The translations under genes were made by a program, and so were the position numbers. From Streptomyces sp. LaPpAH-108 (GTDB taxonomy: Bacteria; Actinomycetota; Actinomycetes; Streptomycetales; Streptomycetaceae), in contig NZ_KB891987.1 in the NCBI RefSeq assembly GCF_000373625.1, positions 797,081 through 861,080 of the forward strand: 64,000 nt of DNA. Reading direction: 5' to 3'. The notes under the pieces are model-generated. The model saw nothing but the letters and a program-made list of their open reading frames with translations, was not told the DNA's origin and ran no database searches. Every line of letters begins with the position of its first letter. The first letter of the stretch is position 1. Positions 26,951 through 35,993 of this stretch are shown piece after piece.

Positions 26951-27122
26951 GAGCCTTCCGGGTCACCTGCTGGTGGCATCCTCGTCTGCCGTCGCTGAGG
27001 GCGTACGGAAAAACGACCGCACCCGGACCGTCATGGGCGCCGTGTTCGGCGGTCTGCGGGCCGGGTGCGGGCAAGAGACGCTGCAACCTGATAAATCGCA
27101 GGTCAGGCGGCACGACCCGAGG

Positions 27123-27518
27123 TCACGCCTTCTTGGTCTCCCAGAAGATCTTGGCGACCTGGTCGATGTAGTCCAGCGCCTTCTGGCCCGTCGCCGGGTC
27201 GGTGGAGGCCTTGGCGGCGGACAGGGACTTCACGGCCTCGTTGAGGAGGTTCTGCAGCTCGGGGTAGCTGTCGAAGTGCGGCGGCTTGAAGTAGTCGCTC
27301 CACAGCACGTCAAGGTGGTGCTTCGCCAGCTCGGCGCGCTGCTCCTTGATCACCGTCGCGCGGATCTGGAAGTGGGGGTCGTCGTTGGCGGCCATCTTGT
27401 CCTGGATGGCCTTCACCGACTCCGCCTCGATGCGGGCCTGAGCCGGGTCGTACACGCCGCAGGGCAGGTCGCAGTGAGCGCTCACCGTGACCGTGGGGGC
27501 AAACAGGCGGGAAAGCAT
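27123..27518 (-). CDS. sodN: Nickel superoxide dismutase
   Basis: A 131-residue precursor. The nickel hook HCDLPCGVY begins at residue 15 after a 14-residue leader (MLSRLFAPTVTVSA) that must be cleaved to expose His1, which ligates Ni(III). The four-helix bundle follows. SodN dismutates superoxide in the cytoplasm as a homohexamer. The cleaving protease SodX is encoded on the opposite strand at 29455, but a TnpB-like element now separates the two. In Streptomyces sodN is expressed when nickel is available, and nickel represses the iron enzyme through Nur. Confidence 0.97.
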   Translation of the reverse strand: MLSRLFAPTVTVSAHCDLPCGVYDPAQARIEAESVKAIQDKMAANDDPHFQIRATVIKEQRAELAKHHLDVLWSDYFKPPHFDSYPELQNLLNEAVKSLSAAKASTDPATGQKALDYIDQVAKIFWETKKA

Positions 27519-27545
27519 GGAGCGTTCCTTCCTCGTGATCGTCTT

Positions 27546-27570
27546 CTCAGGTGGGACATTACTCCCTGAG
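27546..27570. promoter_or_regulatory. Inverted repeat upstream of sodN
   Basis: CTCAGG and CCTGAG arms flank a 13-bp centre starting 28 bp upstream of the sodN ATG. This is the right place for the sodN leader, an operator or part of the promoter. Its role is not established here. Confidence 0.4.
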
Positions 27571-27628
27571 GGACTGGTTTTCCCGAGTGCCCCCCAGGGC
27601 TTAGGACAAAAGTCCGGGGTGCCGGCTG

Positions 27629-27644
27629 CTTGTTGTGCAACAAG
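27629..27644. promoter_or_regulatory. Palindrome between sodN and the TnpB-like gene
   Basis: CTTGTTG-TG-CAACAAG has perfect 7-bp arms. A small hairpin GGAC-AAAA-GTCC lies just before it (27604-27615). These may be structures of the element's left end or an operator of the original sodN-sodX promoter region; sequence alone does not decide. Confidence 0.45.
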
Positions 27645-27725
27645 GTGCAGTGCGGTCTGGCGGGGGTGGACGGCCGGGGCCTGCCGGGTGACTGTGCGGG
27701 GAACAGGAGTTCGCGTGCCGAATGA

Positions 27726-29420
27726 GTGACCTTTTCGGGGAGCGGGTCGTTGGACGCATTGATGGTGGCCGGAGGGAGGGGTGGGGTGGGTGGTCTGCGG
27801 GAGATCTCGGCGCCATTCGTGGTGCCCGGCCCCTCAGGTGTCGCGGTCCGGGACCGGCTCAAGCGTCTGAGCGTGGTGGACGAGAGGGCGCTGCGGCTGG
27901 TCGGTGATCATCTCGGCAGCCTTGCCGCGCGTGATCTGAAGGCGCGTTGCGAGGCTGGGCTGGAGCACGACAGTGACCAGTGGGCGGAGCGCAAGCGTCT
28001 GCTTACGGCGGAGTCGTCCTCGCGGTGGGCGGGTTCACTCACGAAAGCCACGCACGATCAGTGGGGTCTGGCCCGGCGTGCACAGCTCGCGCATGTGCGG
28101 GGTTTGGAGGCGGGGGTGCGTTCGATTGCGCATCGGTTGTCTCTGCCGGTCGGGGCGAAAGGCAGCAAGCGGGCGCCCGGGGGCTACCGCTCGCGGCAGG
28201 AGTGGTTTGCCAAGTCTCGTCGTCTGAGGGTGCTGGAGTACCGGCTGCGGTCGGCACGGGGGGACTGGCGAGCGGGTGTGGTGCGGGGCGGGAAGCGGCT
28301 GCTGAACTCCCGCCACCATCTCGACGCGGCCGGTCTCACTGAAGAACAGTGGCGGGAACGGTGGCGGGCCGCACGCCGGTTCCTCTCCGCCGACGGGGAG
28401 TCGGGCAAGCGGTTCGGCAACGAGACGATCAGGGTCGCTCCGGACGGCGAGGTCAGCATCAAGCTCCCCGTGCCGCTCGCGTATCTGGCGAACGCCTCGC
28501 ACGGTCGGTACGTCCTGACGGCGCGGGTGGCGTTCGCGCACCGGGATGAGCAGTGGCGTGACCATGTGACGGCGAACCGGGCGGTCGCCTACCGCATTCA
28601 TGAGGACACCGCGCGAGGGCGCTGGTACCTCACCGCCTCCTGGACGCGGTCCGTCGCGACCGTGCTGCCGTTGACCGCCGCCCGTTCATACGGGCTGATC
28701 GGCGTCGACATGAACGCCGACCATCTCGCCGCCTGGCGTCTGGACGCCCACGGCAACCCGGTGGGGGCGCCGAGGACGTTTGCTTACGACCTGTCCGGCA
28801 CCGCCTTCCATCGCGACGCCCAGGTCCGTCACGCTCTGATCCGGCTGGTGCATTGGGCCGAACGCCACGGTCTGGCGATCGCGGTCGAGGACCTGGACTT
28901 CAGTGCTGAGCCCACTCGCGAGAAGCATGGCCGCCAGAAGCGGTTCCGTCGGCTGATCTCCGGCATGCCCACCTCCAGACTGCGGGCCCGGCTCGTCGGC
29001 ATGGCGGCCGATCACGGCATTCCCCTGATCGCCGTCGACCCGGCCTACACCTCCCGGTGGGGCGCCCAGCACTGGCAGAAACCCCTCACCAGCACCCATC
29101 GCACACCCACTCGCCACCACGCGGCATCGGTGGCGATCGGACGACGCGCCCTCGGGCACCCGATCCGGCGGCGGACGGCACCGCCCCGCCATCACCAGAG
29201 CGATGATGGCGGGCATCGGACCGTCCAGGCCGGGCCAGGCACCCCGGGGCGTGCGGAACCCCGCCCCCGTGTTCCCGGACCACGGATACGATCCGTGCGC
29301 GCCGGGCGCGGAGCGAAAGCGGGCGACCAGCGTGCCCAACACCGTTCGGGGCACACGGCTGAGCATGAGACCTGGCAACAGGACTTCCTCCCACTCAGCC
29401 TCCAGGAACGGTCAGACTGA
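27726..29420 (+). CDS. tnpB: Solo TnpB-like (IS200/IS605 accessory) RNA-guided nuclease relative
   Basis: A GTG-started 564-residue protein (alternative ATG at 27762). The RuvC-like core is recognisable: IGVDMNADH (Asp328), IAVEDLDF (Glu388) and VDPAYTSRWG (437-446). Two canonical parts are missing. The CxxC zinc ribbon after PAYTS is replaced by RWGAQHWQKPL, and the third RuvC motif (normally D-x-N-A-A) reads RHHAAS (463-468). The last 80 residues (after about 480) are Arg/Pro/His-rich, and the DNA there is predicted to double as element right end and guide RNA. No TnpA is nearby. It sits between sodN and sodX. Confidence 0.85.
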   Translation: MTFSGSGSLDALMVAGGRGGVGGLREISAPFVVPGPSGVAVRDRLKRLSVVDERALRLVGDHLGSLAARDLKARCEAGLEHDSDQWAERKRLLTAESSSRWAGSLTKATHDQWGLARRAQLAHVRGLEAGVRSIAHRLSLPVGAKGSKRAPGGYRSRQEWFAKSRRLRVLEYRLRSARGDWRAGVVRGGKRLLNSRHHLDAAGLTEEQWRERWRAARRFLSADGESGKRFGNETIRVAPDGEVSIKLPVPLAYLANASHGRYVLTARVAFAHRDEQWRDHVTANRAVAYRIHEDTARGRWYLTASWTRSVATVLPLTAARSYGLIGVDMNADHLAAWRLDAHGNPVGAPRTFAYDLSGTAFHRDAQVRHALIRLVHWAERHGLAIAVEDLDFSAEPTREKHGRQKRFRRLISGMPTSRLRARLVGMAADHGIPLIAVDPAYTSRWGAQHWQKPLTSTHRTPTRHHAASVAIGRRALGHPIRRRTAPPRHHQSDDGGHRTVQAGPGTPGRAEPRPRVPGPRIRSVRAGRGAKAGDQRAQHRSGHTAEHETWQQDFLPLSLQERSD

Positions 29421-29425
29421 GACTG
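29225..29425 (+). ncRNA. Candidate omega/reRNA scaffold overlapping the tnpB 3' end
   Basis: The end of the tnpB frame carries stable small hairpins, for example CACGGAT-ACG-ATCCGTG (29281-29297) and GCAC...GTGC around CCCGGGGC (about 29239-29254). In TnpB systems the guide RNA is made from the 3' end of the gene and the right end of the element. The guide would then read into the flank beyond about 29420, that is, the sodX leader. This is an inference from position and structure. Confidence 0.4.
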
Positions 29426-29454
29426 TGGAGGAACGGACCGGGGAGGTGCCGGGG

Positions 29455-29886
29455 ATGCCGGAGTTGTCGCAGGAGACCGAGCGGGGCAGGGCGCTGCCGC
29501 CCTTCGGGCTGGCCGAGGTCACGGGGCCGTCCATGGTGCCCACGCTGCACCACGGGGACCGGCTGCTGCTGCGGTACGGCGCCCAGGTCAGGCCCGGTGA
29601 CGTGGTCGTCCTGCGCCATCCCTTCCAGCAGGACCTGCTGGTCGTCAAGCGGGCCGCCGAGCGGCGCGAGGGCGGCTGGTGGGTGCTCGGCGACAACCCG
29701 TACGCGGGCGGGGACAGCACCGACTACGGCGTCGTACCCGAGGAACTGATCCTGGGCCGGGCCTGGCTGCGCTATCGCCCGCTCGGTGCTCAGCGCTCGC
29801 CGCTCGCGCTGGCCCGCTGGCTGTTCTCGGCCGCCAGGCCGCTGCTGTCGGACCGGTCGGCCGCCAGGCGCTTGCGGGCGCGGTAG
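29455..29886 (+). CDS. sodX: SodX, nickel superoxide dismutase maturation protease (S26/S24-like)
   Basis: A 143-residue signal-peptidase-like enzyme starting MPELSQETER after GGGGAGG; an in-frame GTG lies 3 codons upstream. The catalytic Ser is in VTGPSMVPTL, and the Lys is in LLVVKRAA. The conserved GDNPYAGGDSTDYG loop of S26 peptidases is present. It removes the SodN leader so the N-terminal His can bind nickel. No membrane anchor is evident. Its 3' end overlaps the convergent CGNR gene by 97 bp. Its promoter side has been taken by the TnpB-like element. Confidence 0.93.
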   Translation: MPELSQETERGRALPPFGLAEVTGPSMVPTLHHGDRLLLRYGAQVRPGDVVVLRHPFQQDLLVVKRAAERREGGWWVLGDNPYAGGDSTDYGVVPEELILGRAWLRYRPLGAQRSPLALARWLFSAARPLLSDRSAARRLRAR

Positions 29887-30419
29887 GCGGCGACGTTGGC
29901 GCGGGTCGCGCAGCGGTCGGAGCAGTAGCGCCGGGAGCGGTTGGTGGAGGTGTCCAGGTAGGCGTTGCGGCAGGGCGCGGCCTGACACAGGCCCAGGCGG
30001 TCCACGCCGTACTCGGTGAGGTGGAAGGCGAGGCCCATCGCGGCGATGGCGGCGTAGCCCGCGGTCGCGTTGGAGGGGTGGTCGGCCAGGTGCATGTGCC
30101 ACAGCGGGCGGCCGTCCTCGTCGCGGTGGTCGTGGCCGGAGATCTGCGGGCTGACCGGGAATTCGAGCAGCAGTGAGTTGAGCAGGTCGACGGCGAGGGT
30201 CTCGTCGTCCTGGTCGGCCGCCTCGAAGACCCCGCGCAGCCGGGCCCGGACCGAGCGGAAGCGGGTCACGTCGGCGTCGGTGGCGCGCCGGGCCGCCTGG
30301 GCGTTGGCGCCGAAGAGGTCGCGGACGGCCTCGACGGAGGTCAGGGAGTCCTTGCCCCGCGCCGGTTCCTCGCTGTTGACGAGGCGTACGGCGTAGTCCG
30401 AGTAATAGGCCAGTTCCAC
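29790..30419 (-). CDS. CGNR zinc-finger (ABATE domain) transcriptional regulator-like protein
   Basis: A 209-residue protein. The N-terminal ABATE domain (MELAYYSDYAVRLVNSEEP onward) is followed by a C-terminal CGNR-type zinc finger with Cys in LCQAAPCRNAYLD and RYCSDRCATRANVAAYRAR (about 143-185), which resembles a treble-clef DNA-binding module. A basic Ser-rich tail overlaps the end of sodX on the other strand. It is divergent from a methyltransferase gene with 101 bp between. The family is presumed to regulate transcription with a ligand-binding N-domain; no target is known. Confidence 0.85.
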   Translation of the reverse strand: MELAYYSDYAVRLVNSEEPARGKDSLTSVEAVRDLFGANAQAARRATDADVTRFRSVRARLRGVFEAADQDDETLAVDLLNSLLLEFPVSPQISGHDHRDEDGRPLWHMHLADHPSNATAGYAAIAAMGLAFHLTEYGVDRLGLCQAAPCRNAYLDTSTNRSRRYCSDRCATRANVAAYRARKRLAADRSDSSGLAAENSQRASASGER

Positions 30420-30520
30420 TAGTAATCCTTACGCGAGCGCTCTATGGTCGTGTCGGCGGGCGGGTAACAGACGTTCGCCCATCCAGGGTATTACGTCTGC
30501 GGTGAGAGGGACGGGTAATC

Positions 30521-31279
30521 ATGACCAGCAGCATCGGTACGGACTGGGCCGCGTGGCAGGAGAGCTGGGACCGGCAGCAGGAGTGGTATCTGCCGGACCG
30601 TGAGGAACGGTTCCGGATCATGCTCGACATGGTCGAGGCGTTCGCCGGACCGGCCCCGCGCGTGCTGGACCTCGCGTGCGGCACGGGCACCATCACCGCC
30701 CGGCTGCTCGACCGCTTCCCGGACGCCGTCAGCACGGGCGTCGACCTCGACCCGGCCCTGCTCGCCATCGCCCGCGGCACCTTCGAGGGCGACGACCGGG
30801 TCACGCTGGTGGAGGCCGACCTCAAGGACCCGGCGTGGACGGCCGAGTTGCCGTACGACGCGTACGACGCCGTGCTCACCGCCACCGCCCTGCACTGGCT
30901 GTACCTCGACGACCTCACCGATCTCTACGGCCGGCTCGCCAAGCTGACCCGCGACGGCGGTGTCTTCCTGAACGCCGACCACATGCCGGACGAGGCCACG
31001 CCCCGGATCAACGAGGCCGAGCGCATCCTGCGGCACGCCCGCATGGAGGAGGCCAAGCGGGCGGGCGTCCTGGACTGGGCCGACTGGTGGCGGCTCGCCG
31101 CCGCGGACCCGGTGCTCGCCGAGCCGACCGCCCGCCGCTTCGAGATCTACGGCGAGCACGCCGACGGCGAGACCCCGTCCGCGGCCTGGCACGCGGCGGC
31201 GCTGCGCGAGAAGGGGTTCGCGGAGGCCCGGCCGGTGTGGTGCTCGCCGTCGGACACGCTGCTCCTTGCACTGAAATAG
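30521..31279 (+). CDS. Class I SAM-dependent methyltransferase
   Basis: A 252-residue protein. The SAM-binding glycine loop is VLDLACGTGTITARLL (about residues 48-63), the acidic residue at the end of strand 2 lies in GVDLDP, and the post-III region is DGGVFLNADHMPD. Substrate is not predictable. It is divergent from the CGNR gene and followed by a strong terminator shared with the convergent ABC-transporter operon. Confidence 0.87.
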   Translation: MTSSIGTDWAAWQESWDRQQEWYLPDREERFRIMLDMVEAFAGPAPRVLDLACGTGTITARLLDRFPDAVSTGVDLDPALLAIARGTFEGDDRVTLVEADLKDPAWTAELPYDAYDAVLTATALHWLYLDDLTDLYGRLAKLTRDGGVFLNADHMPDEATPRINEAERILRHARMEEAKRAGVLDWADWWRLAAADPVLAEPTARRFEIYGEHADGETPSAAWHAAALREKGFAEARPVWCSPSDTLLLALK

Positions 31280-31319
31280 TCAGACTTAATTGCCGGGCGA
31301 ATTCCCGGCGCCGCCGGAA

Positions 31320-31380
31320 ACAGCGGACGGTGCCCCCTTTTCCCGCGCATCGCGCGCAATTCGGGGACACCGTCCGCTGT
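31320..31380. terminator. Large bidirectional terminator hairpin
   Basis: ACAGCGGACGGTG (31320-31332) pairs perfectly with CACCGTCCGCTGT (31368-31380), extended inside by CCCC/GGGG. It serves the convergent methyltransferase gene and amino-acid ABC operon. Confidence 0.85.
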
Positions 31381-31403
31381 CCGTCGTTTTTCAGGGAATC
31401 TCG

Positions 31404-32204
31404 TCAGAGAACCTTCGAAAGGAACGACTTCGTCCGGTCGTGCTGCGGATTCGTCAGCACCTCGCGCGGATGACCCGCCTCGACCACCACGCCGTCGTCC
31501 ATGAAGACCAGCGAATCGCCGACCTCACGGGCGAAGCCCATCTCATGGGTGACGACGATCATCGTCATGCCGTCCTCCGCGAGGTCGCGCATCACGTCGA
31601 GGACCTCACCGACCAGCTCCGGGTCGAGCGCCGAGGTCGGCTCGTCGAAGAGCATCAGCTTGGGCTGCATGGCCAGCGCGCGGGCGATGGCGACGCGCTG
31701 CTGCTGACCGCCGGAGAGCTGGGCCGGGTAGTGGCCCTTGCGGCTGCCCAGGCCCACGCGGTCCAGCAACTGCTCGGCCCGCTCCCGGGCCGCGGCCTTG
31801 CCCTCGCGCTTGACCTGGAGCGGCGCCTCCATGACGTTCTCCAGCGCCGTCATGTGCGGGAAGAGGTTGAAGCGCTGGAAGACCATGCCGATCTCCCGTC
31901 GCTGCGCCGCGACCTCCTTCTCCTTCAGCTCGTAGAGCTTGTCGCCCTTCTGGCGGTAGCCGACCAGCTGGCCGTCGACGTACAGCTGTCCGGCGCTGAT
32001 CTTCTCCAGGTGGTTGATGCACCGCAGGAAGGTGGACTTGCCGGAGCCGGACGGGCCGATCAGGCAGAACACCTCGCGCGGGTTCACCTCCAGGTCGATG
32101 CCCTTGAGGATGTGCGCGGGCCCGAAGGACTTGTGCACGCCCTCGGCCCGGACCATCGGGGCGCCGCTCGTGCTGGGCACGACGTCCTTGGTGAGCTTGC
32201 TCAT
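31404..32204 (-). CDS. Polar amino acid ABC transporter, ATP-binding protein
   Basis: A 266-residue ATPase with Walker [11 protein letters not shown]-loop [10 protein letters not shown], signature LSGGQQQR and Walker B LMLFDEP, and H-loop VTHEMGF. It is of the GlnQ/GluA type (polar amino-acid uptake family). It is the last gene of a three-gene importer operon and overlaps the permease stop (ATGA). It powers uptake of an amino acid such as glutamate, glutamine or cystine; specificity is not certain. Confidence 0.93.
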   Translation of the reverse strand: MSKLTKDVVPSTSGAPMVRAEGVHKSFGPAHILKGIDLEVNPREVFCLIGPSGSGKSTFLRCINHLEKISAGQLYVDGQLVGYRQKGDKLYELKEKEVAAQRREIGMVFQRFNLFPHMTALENVMEAPLQVKREGKAAARERAEQLLDRVGLGSRKGHYPAQLSGGQQQRVAIARALAMQPKLMLFDEPTSALDPELVGEVLDVMRDLAEDGMTMIVVTHEMGFAREVGDSLVFMDDGVVVEAGHPREVLTNPQHDRTKSFLSKVL

Positions 32205-33130
32205 CGGGCCACCTCCGGGCGGCGGAAGGAGACGAACAGGCGGAGGTTCTTCCGCAGCCGCTCCAGCGGCGTCGGCGGCAGGTTCCGCGTCGAGCCCCGG
32301 GCGAAGCGCCGTTCGACGTAGTACTGCACGATGCTGAAGATCGTGGTCAGGAACAGGTACCAGACGCAGGCGACGAAGTACATCTCGACGACCGCCAGCG
32401 AGGTGCTGGAGATGTCCTGGGCGTTCTTGATCAGCTCGGGCAGCTGTACCGCGTAGGCCAGCGACGAGGTCTTCAGCATGTTGATGAACTCGTTGCCGGT
32501 CGGCGGGACGATGACCCGCATCGCCTGCGGCAGGATCACCCGGCGCAGCGTCTTGCCCTGGGTCATGCCCAGCGCGTGCGACGCCTCGGTCTGGCCCTCG
32601 TCGACGGACTGGATACCGGCGCGGACGATCTCCGACATGTACGCGGCCTCGTTCAGACCGAGACCCAGCAGGGCGGTCAGGACCGGCGTCATGACGTCGT
32701 TCATCTCGTTCTTGTAGAACCCCAGGTTGAGGACCGGGAAGACGAGCGAGATGTTGTACCAGAGCAGCAGCTGGACCAGGACCGGCGTGCCCCGGAAGAG
32801 CCAGATGTAGAACCAGGACACCGTGCTGGTGACCGGGTTCGACGACAGCCGCATGACGGCGAGCACCACGCCGAGGGCGACGCCGAGCACCATGGCCAGC
32901 ACGGATATGTACAGCGTCGTCCAGGCGCCGGAGATGATGTCCGGGTCGAACAGGTAGTCCGGGATGACGCTGTAGTTGATCTTCGCGTTGGAGAAGGCGA
33001 TCCCGATCATCGCCAGGACGGCGAGGACCAGGACGCCGGAGACCCAGCGTCCCCAGTGACGTACCGGGATGGCCTTGATCTGCTCCGGCGGCACCGAGGG
33101 CGCCGGAACCTTGTCGACCGTGTCAGTCAC
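32201..33130 (-). CDS. Polar amino acid ABC transporter permease
   Basis: A 309-residue membrane protein of the HisM/GlnP type. It has a cytoplasmic N-terminus of about 30 residues, a helix at 32-50, and further helices of the BPD_transp_1 domain. The EAA-like loop ([30 protein letters not shown], about residues 175-204, in two parts) contacts the ATPase. The C-terminal tail is basic. It is coupled to the ATPase gene by ATGA overlap and lies 28 bp after the binding-protein gene. Confidence 0.92.
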   Translation of the reverse strand: MTDTVDKVPAPSVPPEQIKAIPVRHWGRWVSGVLVLAVLAMIGIAFSNAKINYSVIPDYLFDPDIISGAWTTLYISVLAMVLGVALGVVLAVMRLSSNPVTSTVSWFYIWLFRGTPVLVQLLLWYNISLVFPVLNLGFYKNEMNDVMTPVLTALLGLGLNEAAYMSEIVRAGIQSVDEGQTEASHALGMTQGKTLRRVILPQAMRVIVPPTGNEFINMLKTSSLAYAVQLPELIKNAQDISSTSLAVVEMYFVACVWYLFLTTIFSIVQYYVERRFARGSTRNLPPTPLERLRKNLRLFVSFRRPEVAR

Positions 33131-33158
33131 AGCGACTGCCTTTCGTGATGCGCGAGGT

Positions 33159-34112
33159 TCAGGAGCCGCCGTTGATCTTCGCCTCGGTCACCGCACCGTC
33201 TGTGACGTTCCACTTCTGCAGGATCTTCGTGTACTCGCCGTTCTTGATGATGGCGTCGAGCGCGGCCTGCAGGGCGTCGCGCAGCTGGGTGTTCTCCTTC
33301 GTCACGGCGATGCCGTACGGACCGGCCTCGATCTGGTCGCCGACGACCTCGAAGTCGTTGCCGCCGCCGGAGGTCTTCGCGTTGTACGCGGCCACCGGGA
33401 AGTCGTTGAGGTCGGCGGCGGACGCGCCCTGCTTCAGGCGCAGCAGGGCCTCGGGGTCGGTGTCGTAGGTCTGCAGGGTGATCGGCTTCTTGCCGTCCGT
33501 CTTACACTTCTTGATCTGCTCGCGGGCGATGCCCTCGGAGGTGGTGCCCTTCTGCAGGGCCACGACCTTGCCGCACAGGTCGTCCAGCGACTTGATGCCC
33601 TTCGGGTTGCCCTTCTGGACCAGGATCGAGGTACCGGCGGTGAAGTAGTCGACGAAGTCGACGCCCTTGCCGACCTTCTTGCCGTTGCTGGAGTCGACAC
33701 CGTTCTGGCGGTCCTTGGTGTCGTTCATCGCCGACATGACCACCTGGAAGCGCTTGGCCTGCTGGCCCACGATCAGGTTGTCGAACTTGTTGTTCTGGAA
33801 CTCGAAGGTGACCCCGAGCTGCTTGCCGAGGGCGGCGGCGATGTCCGGGTCGATGCCGGTCGCCTTGCCGTCCTTCATGAACTCGACCGGCGGGTACGCG
33901 ATGTCCGAGCCGACCTTGATGACACCCGCCTTGCGGATGTCGGCGGGGAGCTTGTCGGCGAGCGGGGCGGACGCGGTCGACGTGTCGGAGCCGCCGGACT
34001 TGTCCGTGTGATCACCGCAGCCGGTGAGCAGCAGGGTGCCGGCGACCGCGATCGCACCGCCCGCGGCGATCCGGGTGCGCGTGGTCGTGCGACGGGTGGA
34101 GCTTGCGGTCAT
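33159..34112 (-). CDS. Polar amino acid ABC transporter substrate-binding lipoprotein
   Basis: A 317-residue lipoprotein starting MTASSTRRTTT (17 upstream codons are open, but GGAGGAACC precedes this ATG). The lipobox is LLTGC with Cys at residue 32. The mature domain is of SBP_bac_3 type (GVIKVGSDIAYPPVEF near residue 60, GIDPDIAAAL following). It captures an amino acid outside the membrane for the two downstream gene products. It is first in the operon. Confidence 0.92.
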   Translation of the reverse strand: MTASSTRRTTTRTRIAAGGAIAVAGTLLLTGCGDHTDKSGGSDTSTASAPLADKLPADIRKAGVIKVGSDIAYPPVEFMKDGKATGIDPDIAAALGKQLGVTFEFQNNKFDNLIVGQQAKRFQVVMSAMNDTKDRQNGVDSSNGKKVGKGVDFVDYFTAGTSILVQKGNPKGIKSLDDLCGKVVALQKGTTSEGIAREQIKKCKTDGKKPITLQTYDTDPEALLRLKQGASAADLNDFPVAAYNAKTSGGGNDFEVVGDQIEAGPYGIAVTKENTQLRDALQAALDAIIKNGEYTKILQKWNVTDGAVTEAKINGGS

Positions 34113-34758
34113 CGTGGGTTCCTCCGGCGGATGGGAAGAGGTCCGATGGGACGACGACAACACACACCTTCGTGTGTCGCGACCTCATGGGTTTACGGCA
34201 TCCTGCCATTCGGACTAGGCCATTCAGGGTCGTCACAATGTCAAAATCGGATAACGGGTGATCCCGAACCGCATCAGGTCGGTACAACCCCGCTGTAGCC
34301 CTGCCGGAGAATCTTCGGAAATTCGCCGCCCAGGCCGGAAAATCGTCGACATGTCTCACGAACCGGATGGCCGGACCGCGTGCATTCGGGGCATTCGCGC
34401 ATGCGGCGAACGGGGGGTGTGACGTGTGTCGCGGCCCGTGTCGGAGCGGGCCGTCGGCGGGTCGTCGCCGGGCGGGCGGCGGCCGATCGGCGGGTCGTCG
34501 GTGGCTGGTGGGGGCTGGTGGGTGACTGGTTGGCGCGGCCACGTCATGTGACCTTGCGCCCAATGGACTCGTGGTCCGCCCGTCCGTCCGGTAAGAAGGT
34601 TCTTTACACCCCTCATCCGGGGCTCAGGGCGCGTGTGCGGCGCGCCCGTCGCGTATGTGCTCCCGCTTCACCGTTTCGACGAGCCGTACGCGGTGCCCGC
34701 CCGCTCCTCACCCGGAGCGGCCGACCCTCAACCATGCATACCTAAGGGGTAAGACAAA
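34113..34758. other. Intergenic region between amino-acid importer and malic enzyme
   Basis: A 646-bp divergent gap with no supported gene. A TTGACA box on the minus strand (34244-34239) may be the -35 of the importer promoter, but I see no good -10. A G-rich stretch near 34450-34530 contains repeated GGCGGGTCGTCG and CTGGTGGG(G/T) units. The malic enzyme leader occupies the last part. Confidence 0.5.
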
Positions 34759-35982
34759 GTGGCAGCGGAGATCGTCAATCCTCGCAGCGACAGCGGTACC
34801 GGACCGGAGGGCGGGGCCGAGCCCCTGGACTCCTTCGATCCGGCGTTCGCGCTGCATCGTGGCGGCAAGATGGCCGTGCGGGCCACCGTGCCGATCCGCG
34901 ACAAGGACGACCTTTCCCTCGCGTACACGCCCGGTGTGGCGCGCGTGTGCACCGCGATCGCTCAACAGCCCGATCTCGTCAACGACTACACCTGGAAGTC
35001 CTCGGTCGTCGCCGTCGTCACCGACGGCACCGCCGTGCTCGGCCTCGGGGACATCGGTCCCGAGGCGTCCCTGCCCGTGATGGAGGGCAAGGCGATCCTG
35101 TTCAAGCAGTTCGGCGGAGTCGACGCGGTGCCGATCGCGCTCGCCTGCACCGACGTGGACGAGATCGTCGAGACCGTCGTCCGGCTCGCCCCCTCCTTCG
35201 GCGGGGTGAACCTGGAGGACATCTCGGCCCCCCGGTGCTTCGAGATCGAACGGCGCCTGCAGGAACGGCTGGACATCCCGGTCTTCCACGACGACCAGCA
35301 CGGCACGGCCGTCGTGACCCTCGCCGCGCTGCGGAACGCGGCCCGGCTCAGCGGCCGGGAGATCGGGCAGCTGCGCGCCGTCATCTCCGGCGCCGGAGCG
35401 GCCGGGATCGCCATCGCCCGGATGCTGGTCGAGGCCGGCATCGGGGACGTGGCGGTCGCCGACCGCAAGGGCGTCGTCTCGGCGGAGCGCACCGATCTGA
35501 CCGACGTCAAGCGGGAGGTGGCCGCCTTCACCAACAAGGCGGGCATCAACGGCTCGCTGGAGGACGCGCTCGTGGGCGCGGACGTCTTCATCGGCGTCTC
35601 CGGCGGTACGGTCCCCGAGGAGGCCGTCGCGTCCATGGCCGAGGGCGCCTTCGTGTTCGCGATGGCCAACCCGAACCCGGAGGTCCACCCGGAGGTGGCG
35701 CACAAGTACGCGGCGGTCGTCGCGACCGGGCGCTCCGACTTCCCGAACCAGATCAACAACGTGCTCGCCTTCCCCGGCATCTTCGCCGGGGCGCTCCAGG
35801 TGCGGGCGAGCCGGATCACCGAGGGCATGAAGATCGCCGCAGCGGAGGCGCTGGCCGCCGTCGTCGGCGACGACCTCGCCCCCGACTACGTGATCCCCTC
35901 GCCCTTCGACGAGCGGGTCGCCCCCGCCGTGACGGCCGCCGTCGCGGCGGCGGCCCGCGCGGAGGGCGTGGCCCGGCGCTGA
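34759..35982 (+). CDS. NAD(P)-dependent malic enzyme (oxaloacetate-decarboxylating)
   Basis: A 407-residue enzyme starting at GTG. The catalytic Tyr lies in [10 protein letters not shown], divalent-metal and substrate residues in [10 protein letters not shown], and the dinucleotide-binding loop is [13 protein letters not shown]. It converts malate to pyruvate and CO2, supplying NAD(P)H and linking the TCA cycle to gluconeogenesis and acetyl-CoA supply. It is of the short bacterial type without a phosphotransacetylase domain. Coenzyme preference cannot be read with confidence. It is a single-gene unit. Confidence 0.93.
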   Translation: MAAEIVNPRSDSGTGPEGGAEPLDSFDPAFALHRGGKMAVRATVPIRDKDDLSLAYTPGVARVCTAIAQQPDLVNDYTWKSSVVAVVTDGTAVLGLGDIGPEASLPVMEGKAILFKQFGGVDAVPIALACTDVDEIVETVVRLAPSFGGVNLEDISAPRCFEIERRLQERLDIPVFHDDQHGTAVVTLAALRNAARLSGREIGQLRAVISGAGAAGIAIARMLVEAGIGDVAVADRKGVVSAERTDLTDVKREVAAFTNKAGINGSLEDALVGADVFIGVSGGTVPEEAVASMAEGAFVFAMANPNPEVHPEVAHKYAAVVATGRSDFPNQINNVLAFPGIFAGALQVRASRITEGMKIAAAEALAAVVGDDLAPDYVIPSPFDERVAPAVTAAVAAAARAEGVARR

Positions 35983-35993
35983 CGCCCGCGGGC

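Larger units (their letters stand above)
27590..29430 (+). mobile_element. IS200/IS605-type TnpB-only element, approximate limits
   Basis: The limits are inferred. Left of the gene, the sequence from about 27590 has a small hairpin and a 16-bp palindrome. Right of the gene, the element probably ends near the TnpB stop at 29420, in sequence reading GGAACGGTCAGACTGAGAC, before the sodX ribosome site. IS605 elements lack terminal inverted repeats and target duplications, so exact ends need comparison with an empty site. Confidence 0.55.

Noticed and set aside
27722-27907. Short frame MSDLFGERVVGR at the start of the TnpB gene
   Set aside because: It has no similarity and overlaps the TnpB frame, which is clearly real.
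34239-34244. TTGACA on the minus strand as the amino-acid importer promoter
   Set aside because: No acceptable -10 box at 16-19 bp, so it was noted only inside the intergenic entry.
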